From Planctomycetota bacterium (GTDB taxonomy: Bacteria > Planctomycetota > UBA1135 > GCA-002686595), in NCBI GenBank assembly GCA_027083445.1, contig JALWOP010000453.1, forward strand, positions 1-35,940: a stretch of DNA of 35,940 nucleotides, written 5' to 3'. Positions 9,247 through 16,797 of the stretch are shown one piece after another. Positions within the stretch are counted from its first letter, which is position 1; every line of letters begins with the position of its first letter. The notes beneath the pieces were generated by a model, which saw nothing but the letters and a program-made list of their open reading frames with translations, was not told the origin of the DNA and did not search any database. Both the position numbers and the translations under genes were made by a program.

Positions 9247-10900
9247 CAGCTCCCAAGCGGTGACTGCGGTTGACGCGGCGAATCTCTTCGAAGGTCGTCA
9301 CCCCTTGCCGCACCTTTTCCAATCCATCCTCTTCCATGGTGCGAAAGCCCGCTGCACGCGCTGCCTGGCGCAAAACGCGGGCATCAGCACCCTCCCGCAG
9401 GAGTTCCGAAAGGTCATCGGTCGGAAAGAACAGCTCCGCGATGACCGTCCGCCCCCTGAGACCGGAATGCCCGCATTGCTCGCAACCGCGACCGCGCTGG
9501 GGATTTCCCCCCTCCTCACCCAGGAGGTCCCGTTCATAGGGTGTCGGCTCATAGGGTTCCGCGCAGTTCCTGCACACCCGCCGTACGAGCCGTTGCGCCA
9601 GGACCCCAATCAAGGAATCTTCCACCAGATAGGCGGGGATACCCAAGTCAGCTAGCCGTGGAACAGAACCAATGGCATCGTTGGTATGCAATGTAGAGAA
9701 CACCAAGTGGCCGGTCATGGAAGCCTTGATGGCCATGTCGGCGGTCTCGTGATCTCGGATCTCACCCACCAAGATGACATCGGGGTCCTGCCGCAGAAGC
9801 GTCCGCAGCCCCTCACTGAATGTATAGCCGATAGAGGGATCGACCTGACTCTGACGGATGAGAGGAATGGAGAACTCGACGGGATCCTCAACTGTCGCAA
9901 CGTTGCGGTGGATGGCGTCCACTTCTCCCAACATGCCGTAAAGCGTCGTGGTTTTGCCAGAACCCGTCGGGCCGGTCACGAGGAATAGACCGTGCGACCT
10001 TTCCGTGACGCAGCGCATCATACTCTGGGCCTTGACGCTCAGACCGAGACGCGAGAGCTGGACGTTGCCTGCGCTTCGATCCATGATGCGGAGGACGACG
10101 TTTTCTCCGTTTACGGTCGGCATGTAGGACACTCGCATGTCGACTTGTCTACCGTCGATCTCCAACCTCAAGTGACCATCCTGCGGTCTACGTCGCTCCG
10201 CAATGTCCATGTGCGACAGGATCTTGATGCGTGAAAGAATCGCCTCGGTGTGCTCACGCGGCAGGTTCTCACCAGTCTGCAGCAAGCCGTCGACCCTGTA
10301 ACGCACACGCGTCACGTTCTCTTCGGGCTCGATGTGAATGTCTGTTGCCCCCAGGTTGACACCGTCCCACAAGATGGCCCGCGTGATCTTCTCTACGGGG
10401 AACTCACCCACCCACGGGTCGCCTCCCCTACTGAGGATCGCGGCTACCTGACTCTCAGTGTTCGAAAAGAACTTCTGGAGGAGGAGCGCTAGATCCTCCT
10501 CGGTAATCATCACCAGGTCCAGTGGGTAGGGAAAGTAGCTCCTGACCGATGCGACTCGCTGTGGATCCGCAGGATCGACCATGGCCACTTTCAAGGTGCC
10601 ATCCTCCAAGGCAATCGGAAAGGCCCCGATCTCACGCACGATGGCTGGATCCAACCCATTCAACAAGTCCGGGTCTGCCTGAAGATCCCGTCCTCTCACC
10701 AAGGGGATACCCAGCTCCTCCGAGACAATGGCAGCGATCTGGTCCGGCCTCACGAACCCAAGGGCAACCAGGATTTGCCCCAGGGGCTTGTGGTGACGCT
10801 TCTGCTCCGCGAGAGCGACCTCCAGCCGGTTCTGATTCAGGAAGCCTCTCTCGATGAGAGCCTCTCCCAGGCGCAGCCGTGTACCTGCACTCGAACTCAT
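9227..10900 (-). CDS. gspE: Type II secretion/type IV pilus assembly ATPase GspE/PilB with MshEN-like N-terminus
   Basis: A 557-residue assembly ATPase. The N-terminal 60 residues have the MshEN pattern (RLGEALIERGFL, then LGQILVALGFV about 30 residues later), a fold known to bind cyclic di-GMP in related ATPases. The core shows Walker A GPTGSGKTTTL (about 308-318), the Asp box with ATVEDPVEF, Walker B DPDVILVGEIRD, and the His box TGHLVFSTLHTN. A CxxC pair (CRNC) and a second (CEQC) about 40 residues later form the zinc finger found in this family. The start codon used is the ATG at 10900, which overlaps the secretin stop as TGATG; a GTG one codon earlier is possible. It powers pseudopilus extension at the cytoplasmic face. 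Confidence 0.95.
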   Translation of the reverse strand: MSSSAGTRLRLGEALIERGFLNQNRLEVALAEQKRHHKPLGQILVALGFVRPDQIAAIVSEELGIPLVRGRDLQADPDLLNGLDPAIVREIGAFPIALEDGTLKVAMVDPADPQRVASVRSYFPYPLDLVMITEEDLALLLQKFFSNTESQVAAILSRGGDPWVGEFPVEKITRAILWDGVNLGATDIHIEPEENVTRVRYRVDGLLQTGENLPREHTEAILSRIKILSHMDIAERRRPQDGHLRLEIDGRQVDMRVSYMPTVNGENVVLRIMDRSAGNVQLSRLGLSVKAQSMMRCVTERSHGLFLVTGPTGSGKTTTLYGMLGEVDAIHRNVATVEDPVEFSIPLIRQSQVDPSIGYTFSEGLRTLLRQDPDVILVGEIRDHETADMAIKASMTGHLVFSTLHTNDAIGSVPRLADLGIPAYLVEDSLIGVLAQRLVRRVCRNCAEPYEPTPYERDLLGEEGGNPQRGRGCEQCGHSGLRGRTVIAELFFPTDDLSELLREGADARVLRQAARAAGFRTMEEDGLEKVRQGVTTFEEIRRVNRSHRLGADEREDL

Positions 10901-12336
10901 CACTCCTTCTCCGCTTCCGTTCGGCCCTGCCCCAAATCACTCCGCATGATGCGCGTGGCCTGCCGATACTCGCTCTGCAATTCCTTGGCCATGCTCGCAG
11001 CCTGATTCGGATCCAAGATCCGCGGAGTCAGGAAAACCAGCAGTTCCCGGCGCTTGCTTTGATCCTCGTCCGCTCGGAAGAGTCGGCCCAGACCCGGCAA
11101 CCTCTCCAGGCCAGGGACCCCACGATCCTTGTCCTGCGCGCCCTGTTGCATCAGTCCGCCCAGGACGATCGTCTGCCGATCCGCGACCAGGAACTGGGTC
11201 ACGAACTTGCGTACATCGATGATCGGTACATCGAGGAACGTCCCGACCACCTCGGAGAGTTCCTGATCGATATCCACCTGCAGGATCCCCGCCTCCTGCA
11301 CGGTTGGCGTAACCAGTAGCTTGATCCCCGCTTCCTTGAATTCCACCTGCGAGAATGAACTCGACGACGCGCCGGTGTCTACTGAACTCGTCGTCTGGAT
11401 ATACGGCACCTGCTCGACAATCTCCACCTTGGCTTGGGTGTTCGTAATAGCCATGACACGCGGTGCACTGATCAACTCCAGTCCAACATGGTCCCGGAGA
11501 GCATTGATCGTGACGTTGACATCACCCGGCTTGTCGAACGTTGTGGAGAAGTTGTTGCCAGGTGTGGCCAACGCCTGCAGCACGTTCCATGTGTTGCCAT
11601 CAATACTTCCGTCGAAGTGCTGGGTAATCCCAAATTGGAAGGTGTCGTCCAAGGAAGCCTCTAGGATGCGCACTTCCAAGAGAACTTGCGGCTTGAGTCG
11701 ATCGGCTCCCCGCAGATACTCCCTCGCCATGGCGGCATGGGCTTCCGTTCCGTTGACCAGAATGACATTCTGATTCGTGTCGGCGACGACCGTAGCTTCG
11801 GGGCCCAGTAGCTGCGTAAGGTTCTCCACGACGTCCGCAGCGTGCACGGAACGCAGTTGGAACGTTGCCAGCGCGGGCCTGCTGCCATCGTTGCGCTGCA
11901 CGAGGAAGATGTCGCCCTCCTCCTTGACTAGTGTAAGGTGATTCTGCGCGAGAATGATGCTCAGCGCGTCATCCAAGGTAACCGACGGCAACGAGGCACT
12001 GACAGGTTCGGAGAGGTCCGCATCCAAGACCACGTTGACGCCGGCACGCTCTGCGATGAGATGCACCGCCTCGCTGAGTGGAACATTGCGCAGTTCCAAG
12101 GCCACCCTTTCGTCCCCGGCGATGCGTGGGCGCGGCGGCTCCTGGCTCTCCTGCTGCTCCTCCGGATCGGCTTCATGTGTCCACGGATAATCCGGGCTCT
12201 GGTCTAGATCCGCAGCAACTGGCGATGCCAGTAGCTCGTCAATCGCCCTCGGGTCGAGATCTCCTACTGGAGACTCCAACACTCGGCATGCGCTACATAG
12301 CAAAACCAGAAGTGTGCACGTGAAGGGACTACGCAT
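10900..12336 (-). CDS. gspD: Short outer-membrane secretin (GspD/PilQ family)
   Basis: A 478-residue secretin, shorter than the usual 600-750. Order of parts: a hydrophobic signal with a Cys at 17 that may be lipidated (CSAC, a weak lipobox), a low-complexity linker to about 75, an STN/N0-like domain (about 78-146), one secretin N1-type domain (about 162-215, with NQNVILVNGTEA), and the secretin barrel (about 222-450). The barrel has LELISAPRVMAITNTQAKV, VPYIQTT, and the signature VPGLERLPGLGRLFR. Only one N1-type repeat is seen where GspD usually has three. This is closer to PilQ or minimal secretins. The ATG at 12336 overlaps the upstream stop as TAATG. The protein should form the multimeric outer-membrane exit channel. 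Confidence 0.93.
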   Translation of the reverse strand: MRSPFTCTLLVLLCSACRVLESPVGDLDPRAIDELLASPVAADLDQSPDYPWTHEADPEEQQESQEPPRPRIAGDERVALELRNVPLSEAVHLIAERAGVNVVLDADLSEPVSASLPSVTLDDALSIILAQNHLTLVKEEGDIFLVQRNDGSRPALATFQLRSVHAADVVENLTQLLGPEATVVADTNQNVILVNGTEAHAAMAREYLRGADRLKPQVLLEVRILEASLDDTFQFGITQHFDGSIDGNTWNVLQALATPGNNFSTTFDKPGDVNVTINALRDHVGLELISAPRVMAITNTQAKVEIVEQVPYIQTTSSVDTGASSSSFSQVEFKEAGIKLLVTPTVQEAGILQVDIDQELSEVVGTFLDVPIIDVRKFVTQFLVADRQTIVLGGLMQQGAQDKDRGVPGLERLPGLGRLFRADEDQSKRRELLVFLTPRILDPNQAASMAKELQSEYRQATRIMRSDLGQGRTEAEKE

Positions 12337-13133
12337 TAGGCACCTGTGACCTCTGTGGAATCAACCGAACCCACTTCTTGGGTATCTGCTGATTGGGAAT
12401 CTGACGCGGGATCTTCCTCTTGATCCTGAGCGGTAAGCGTTCTTGTCTCGGCACGAAAAGGCGGTAGTGCCGAATCCAGCTCCTGGTGACCGTAGCGATA
12501 CCTGACACCGGCCGCAGTGATCTCCGCAATGGTCAGCCGACCTCCCAGGAGACGGTCCCCCACGCGGACCACACGACCACCTACCAGGGCCAGGGAGCCC
12601 TCCTCACCTACTAGGATCGCACTGGGTGCGTTCTCAGCCAGGAAGAGAGCTACGTCTTCGTCTTCCCTCCCTGGCTCGTCGGCACCCTCTTGACCTGCAT
12701 CGGTAGCAGACTCACTGCCCGAAGCGGTGGTTCCCTCCACACTCCAGCCGAGGGAATCTCCCGCTTCTCTCCGTCTCTCGATCTCCTCCAGGCTACTCGC
12801 AGCCGCCCTCAGGATCTCCTCTGCCCTGGCGCTGAGTCCCTTCGGCATGGCACCATCGGTGGGAGCTGGCAGGACCGCCTGCATCTCCTCGCTCATCCCG
12901 CCCACCGGCGCGGCAGTTTGCTCCACGGTATCTCGTGTGATGACCTCGGCGCCGGTCTCATCTGGCAGTCCCGGCACCGGTGCTTGACCGGCTACGTTCT
13001 CATCTAGGATTGCCGGTACGACCTCTTCCTCTTGAACCTGCTCCGTCCGCTTGGAAATCAGGCGCGGAGCCCAGACAGCCCCGGAGGTAGCGATCAGGAC
13101 GAAGAGAACGACCCGCTGTTTCGTAGAGACCAT
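12336..13133 (-). CDS. PilP/GspC-like periplasmic linker protein
   Basis: A 265-residue single-pass protein with a membrane anchor at about residues 7-23, a long acidic and Ser/Pro-rich linker, and a small beta domain at about 171-226. That domain reads as a PilP/GspC homology-region fold: SAILVGEEGSLALVGG, then VVRVGDRLLGGRLTIAEI, then VRYRYGHQELDSALPPF. In both type II secretion and type IV pili this domain docks the inner-membrane assembly onto the secretin, and its position directly before the secretin gene is the expected one. The tail after 226 is again low complexity. The stop overlaps the secretin start. Sequence similarity outside the beta domain is not expected, so the assignment rests on that domain, the topology and the gene order. 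Confidence 0.75.
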   Translation of the reverse strand: MVSTKQRVVLFVLIATSGAVWAPRLISKRTEQVQEEEVVPAILDENVAGQAPVPGLPDETGAEVITRDTVEQTAAPVGGMSEEMQAVLPAPTDGAMPKGLSARAEEILRAAASSLEEIERRREAGDSLGWSVEGTTASGSESATDAGQEGADEPGREDEDVALFLAENAPSAILVGEEGSLALVGGRVVRVGDRLLGGRLTIAEITAAGVRYRYGHQELDSALPPFRAETRTLTAQDQEEDPASDSQSADTQEVGSVDSTEVTGA

Positions 13134-13142
13134 GAATGACTC

Positions 13143-13775
13143 CTATTCTCCTCCCGGCATGACTTCGCTGAGTCCTGCTGCGGATGTTTTGGATCGGCTC
13201 GGGGCAGCTCTGTGCAGAACCGCCACATCGCATTCGAATTGATACTCCGCCTTGTCAATGCGCTCCCTGCGTAGATCTACGGCTAGCAGGGCCACGGGTA
13301 AGCCTTCCCCATGGAGGCAGCACAGCATTGCAACCAGATCCGCAATGCTCGCGAGACCTGAGATGTGTACAACTCTCGCAGCGATCCCCCCCTCCAATCC
13401 GAGGGCATCCGGACCGAGATCCTCGATGAAACGCATGGCGTCCATTTGGATCCCTTTGGATGAGGCTGCGCGTTGCAGGTAACTAAAGATTTCCGCGTCC
13501 GTCAGTTCATCAGGAATCAGGGCATGCAGAGACGTTTGAATGGACTGGAGTGTCGCCAAGGTTTCCGGGTAGCCGAACTCGGCCAGAGCGGCCTTGGATC
13601 GTTCCAGTTCCTCCTCGACTTGACGCAGGTGTGCTCCCTCTGCCCGGACCGCCTCCAGATCCCAGCGCGACGGAAGCACGACACCCGCGGCGCTCAACGG
13701 CAGGAGTAGGACTGGGATCGCGTACATCCAGTGCGACACCGCGATCCCGTGCCTGAGGTTCTTCTGCGTGTTCAC
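13143..13775 (-). CDS. PilO/GspM-like inner-membrane assembly protein
   Basis: A 210-residue protein with one transmembrane helix (about residues 14-34), a coiled-coil stretch (about 40-68, LRQVEEELERSKAALAEF) and an alpha/beta domain with strands such as ARVVHISGLASIADLVAML. This is the layout of PilO and GspM, which pair with PilN and GspL. The start is GTG at 13775: its codon overlaps the upstream stop as GTGA, and a strong GGGAGG lies 7 bases before it (13783-13788 on the other strand). Genes on both sides fit the pilM-N-O-P-Q order. It should act in the periplasm as part of the alignment complex between platform and secretin. Confidence 0.75.
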   Translation of the reverse strand: MNTQKNLRHGIAVSHWMYAIPVLLLPLSAAGVVLPSRWDLEAVRAEGAHLRQVEEELERSKAALAEFGYPETLATLQSIQTSLHALIPDELTDAEIFSYLQRAASSKGIQMDAMRFIEDLGPDALGLEGGIAARVVHISGLASIADLVAMLCCLHGEGLPVALLAVDLRRERIDKAEYQFECDVAVLHRAAPSRSKTSAAGLSEVMPGGE

Positions 13776-15232
13776 CGCCCCCCCTCCCAATCAGCCTCCA
13801 AGCTGAATTCCAACTCACCTTGCTTGGATCTCCCCGTGCTGCGCATGGAACTGGGTGGGATCAGGGTCGGTTCTCCCAGTTGCCTTAGGGCTCCCAGGCG
13901 CTCCCGCAAGGCACGACTGACCTTCAGAAAGGTTCCCGGGTCGGGGCGTGTCACCGCCCTGAGCTCTACACCGCCAGGCTCTTCCCTTGTATCGATGTGG
14001 AGGCTCTTGAGTGCTGCCACGCCATCCAGGGCCCCCAGTACCGCCGGCAGATCGTGCACAGGGTCGATTCCCAGACTGCGTGCGCTCCACTGGGCCCTCT
14101 GTTCCTCATCCAGTGCATCCAAGACACGTTCCACCGCCTCACTGGCCTGCTCCACCTCCCGCGCAAGTGCCGTCTTCTGACGTAGGTCGGCTAGAAGCTC
14201 TCGGGCCCCGGAGAGTTCCTCCATCGTGTTCTCTCGATGGTTCCAAGCGATCCCGGTGCCCATCGCGACCGCCAAGAGACCGGTGCAGACGATCCTCGGA
14301 ACACGCGGCGGCAGTGACATCCGCAGATCCATTTGCAAGGGTCCGTCTGCCAAGGCAGCCGACAAGGCACTCAGTCTCTCCAACGGCGCTGTGTTCCCGC
14401 TCTTGGCCTTCAGGCCTTCGGGGAAGAAGATCGTCTGTGAAGACTTGAGCGAGGACTGCACGACGCTGGTGAGCCGCATCGCATCCAGGGGGTGGAAACC
14501 CACCAGGATGACTTTCCCTAGGGCCTCGCCTCGACTGCGCCTGCGCCAGAAGGCCTCGAAGGAACGCAGCTCCTGCAGGATGGTGGCGCTGTCGATCGTG
14601 CCGGCCTGATAGTTTCCAGCAAGCGAAACGGTCTGAACGAGTTCCCCGTCGGTGATCAGGCTCACGCTCAGGTTGGCTCGACTCACCCCGACGCAGATGG
14701 CTGCGCCTTTCTCCGTCCGTACCTGCTCCGCAGCCGCGGCGATCTTGGCTATCCGCCCCGCGACGACCGACTTGACGTGGATTCCCAGCCGCCGCAACTC
14801 CAGGTAGAGACTGAGCAAGTCCTTTCGCCTGGCAACCGCAAGCATCCATTCCGCAGCGGCCGCGGGGGACTCCCCGTTGAAGTCGCGTGTCATCGGGATG
14901 GCCGCGAAGACCGTATCCTCCAGGGGTTCGCCCAGCGCGTTGGCGGCCTTGCGGTGCAGGACCCCCCGGACCTCCTTTGGCGGCACGGCTCCTATGCGAA
15001 GAATGTGGTACTCCAGGAGCCCGCTTGCCAGCATGAGGCGGCAGGTCCTCTTCTTGATTCCATTCTCCCGCAGCAGCTTGGCCGCGGCCCGCCCCATCCG
15101 CGCCGGGCTGCCCGTTTCCAGGGGGGCCGAGAGGTAGACCGGATCCGGACCGGGTTCGAACCACTCGACACGATCCGCACCGATGGCGAGCACGCACGAG
15201 CGGCGCGGGGAGGCTTTGGAGAGGGGAGGCAT
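13772..15232 (-). CDS. PilM-PilN fusion (GspL-like) assembly protein
   Basis: A 486-residue protein. The first 300 residues read as an actin/FtsA-like cytoplasmic domain of the PilM/GspL type: VLAIGADRVEWFE at the start, CRLMLASGLLEYHILRI, the ICVGVSRANLSVSLITDGE strand set, and a VILVGFHPLDAMR strand near the end. One membrane helix follows at about 311-330 (CTGLLAVAMGTGIAW). The rest (331-486) is a coiled-coil plus small alpha/beta domain like PilN. Fusing these makes the equivalent of GspL, which recruits the ATPase to the membrane. It opens the operon. The ATG at 15232 is preferred because the homologous strand begins just after it, but it lacks a clear Shine-Dalgarno and the frame stays open to a GTG at 15319. 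Confidence 0.75.
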   Translation of the reverse strand: MPPLSKASPRRSCVLAIGADRVEWFEPGPDPVYLSAPLETGSPARMGRAAAKLLRENGIKKRTCRLMLASGLLEYHILRIGAVPPKEVRGVLHRKAANALGEPLEDTVFAAIPMTRDFNGESPAAAAEWMLAVARRKDLLSLYLELRRLGIHVKSVVAGRIAKIAAAAEQVRTEKGAAICVGVSRANLSVSLITDGELVQTVSLAGNYQAGTIDSATILQELRSFEAFWRRRSRGEALGKVILVGFHPLDAMRLTSVVQSSLKSSQTIFFPEGLKAKSGNTAPLERLSALSAALADGPLQMDLRMSLPPRVPRIVCTGLLAVAMGTGIAWNHRENTMEELSGARELLADLRQKTALAREVEQASEAVERVLDALDEEQRAQWSARSLGIDPVHDLPAVLGALDGVAALKSLHIDTREEPGGVELRAVTRPDPGTFLKVSRALRERLGALRQLGEPTLIPPSSMRSTGRSKQGELEFSLEADWEGGR

Positions 15233-15348
15233 GGGGCGGGACGTGGATTTGGGGGGCCTGAAATCAAGTCTTCGAACCGAATGCCCCGAACCTTGAGAAA
15301 TCTCTTCAGCCCCCCCCACTGGCGGCCGATCGATGCAGGGAGCCCGGC

Positions 15349-15873
15349 ATGCTGACCCCCCCTTCCCGAAGATGCGGCGCCTTCACCCTGATCGAGCTGG
15401 TGATCGTCATGCTGATCCTGTCCATTCTCGCCGGGGTGGCCATTCCACGCGTCTCGGCCTATCAGGCCAAGGCCCGGGATGCTCGTCGCATGCAGGATCT
15501 AAGGACGGTTCAGGATGCCATCGAGCAGTACAAGCTCGAGAAGGGCGCTTACCCGGCCGCCCACCACAGCTCAAGCTACGGAGGCTGGGATGTGTCCCAC
15601 GACGGAGACTTCATCCCCTCGCTCGTCGAGGAGGGCTATCTCGCCGGCCCCGTGGACGACCCGCTCAGCAGCGACCGCTATCACTTCCGCTACTACGTCT
15701 ACTCCAAGGGATCCTATGGCTGCGCAGGAACGGAACCCTTCTATGTACTCGGCATCCGGCACTTCGAGACCGATTCCGCCAAACAGAGCAACATAGGTGC
15801 CTTCAAGTGCTTGAACCGGGACTGGGGCCAGGAGTTCGACTATGTGACCGGTGGCGGGGCATCCTACCGCTAG
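15349..15873 (+). CDS. gspG: GspG-type pseudopilin
   Basis: A 174-residue pseudopilin with a short leader and a GAFTLIELVIVM prepilin site (residues 10-21), followed by a hydrophobic helix to about 30. The mature part has the GspG pattern: RDARRMQDLRTVQDAIEQYK, then KGAYP and a head domain with paired Asp/Tyr-rich loops. GA-FTLIE rather than G-FTLIE places the conserved Glu at +5 only if cleavage follows Ala, or at +6 if it follows Gly. It is transcribed away from the secretion operon. A GGGAG motif lies about 7 bases before the ATG. GspG is the major subunit of the type II pseudopilus, so it may complete the machine coded on the other strand; the prepilin peptidase must be elsewhere. Confidence 0.88.
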   Translation: MLTPPSRRCGAFTLIELVIVMLILSILAGVAIPRVSAYQAKARDARRMQDLRTVQDAIEQYKLEKGAYPAAHHSSSYGGWDVSHDGDFIPSLVEEGYLAGPVDDPLSSDRYHFRYYVYSKGSYGCAGTEPFYVLGIRHFETDSAKQSNIGAFKCLNRDWGQEFDYVTGGGASYR

Positions 15874-15888
15874 GTAGGCCGGAGAGGA

Positions 15889-16797
15889 TCACAGTCCCAG
15901 CGCCCTCTCAACCAACAGACTCACTGTCGACTCGGGCAGGGCGACGAGCCAACCGTCTGGATCCCGTCGGCGCGCCAGGACGCGTCCGTCTCGCGGACCT
16001 CCAAACTCCGCCACGAGGACCCGGTCGTCGAGCAGAGTCAACTCGAGGTGTAGAGCCACCTCCCCCAAGCGCTCCTCGGCATCCTCGGGCGGGGCAACGA
16101 CATCGGCCAGGAAGAGGCTCGCAGCGGTCTTCAAGAGTTCCTCGACCTGACTACGCGCCACGACCTGCTCACCCCGGCGCCAGACGTAACGCTTTTCCTC
16201 TCGGACGAATTCACGCGCTTCCGAGAGATCGGCGGACTCGATGCGAATCTCCTTGACGAGGAGTGGCTCGAAGCGGAGCCAGTAAAGGTCCAGCCAAGAG
16301 ACGACGTTGGTGCTGATGCGCGTCAGATTGGGGGCACGGTAGACCTCGTCCTCTCCGAAGCGGCGCACGTAGCAGGCGCGCCCCCCCGGGGCATCTCTGC
16401 CCTGCAAGAGATCGACGAGAGGAACCTCTTCGTCCGACCAGATACGGACACGCACGGCCTGGTCGTCGAGCCCGTACTCTCCATGACGCTTTGGATCTGC
16501 GCTGAGTAGATCGAGGGTAGTGAGCGAGGCCATGGCTCGCATCAGGTGTGCCGTCCAGTCCGCGCGGGCCGGGTAGCCGAAGCGGTTGGTACAGACCCAG
16601 CCCTTCTCCCCGCGCTCGAGTTCGACCGATCCCTCGGGGCCCTCCAGGAGGACACGCTGGGCCTGGTCCGCGAAGAAGGTGGGAAAGAGACGCTCGACCA
16701 CCCGCTGCGAGCCTCCGGGGGCAGAGCCGAGGTAGTCCAGGCCTCCGAGCACGAGCACCCCGAGGAGCAAGAAGAGGTTCGTGCGCGAAAGCCTCAT
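15889..16797 (-). CDS. DUF4340 domain-containing membrane-anchored protein
   Basis: A 302-residue protein with an N-terminal membrane helix (about 7-23, LFLLLGVLVLGGLDYLG) and a long outside domain of short repeated beta-rich blocks, each like VLLEGPEGSVELERGEKGWV and HLELTLLDDRVLVAEFGG. That repeat style matches DUF4340, commonly found as the last gene in Gld-like ABC cassettes. Its ATG at 16797 overlaps the upstream GldG-like stop as ATGA, so translation is coupled. Molecular role is unknown; location predicts an extracytoplasmic partner of the permease complex. It ends 15 bases from the convergent gspG. Confidence 0.75.
   Translation of the reverse strand: MRLSRTNLFLLLGVLVLGGLDYLGSAPGGSQRVVERLFPTFFADQAQRVLLEGPEGSVELERGEKGWVCTNRFGYPARADWTAHLMRAMASLTTLDLLSADPKRHGEYGLDDQAVRVRIWSDEEVPLVDLLQGRDAPGGRACYVRRFGEDEVYRAPNLTRISTNVVSWLDLYWLRFEPLLVKEIRIESADLSEAREFVREEKRYVWRRGEQVVARSQVEELLKTAASLFLADVVAPPEDAEERLGEVALHLELTLLDDRVLVAEFGGPRDGRVLARRRDPDGWLVALPESTVSLLVERALGL

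Noticed and set aside
15232-15349. Sigma-54 or strong sigma-70 promoters between the divergent secretion genes
   Set aside because: Only partial matches such as TTGATT or TTGAGA were found, without a good partner box at the right spacing.
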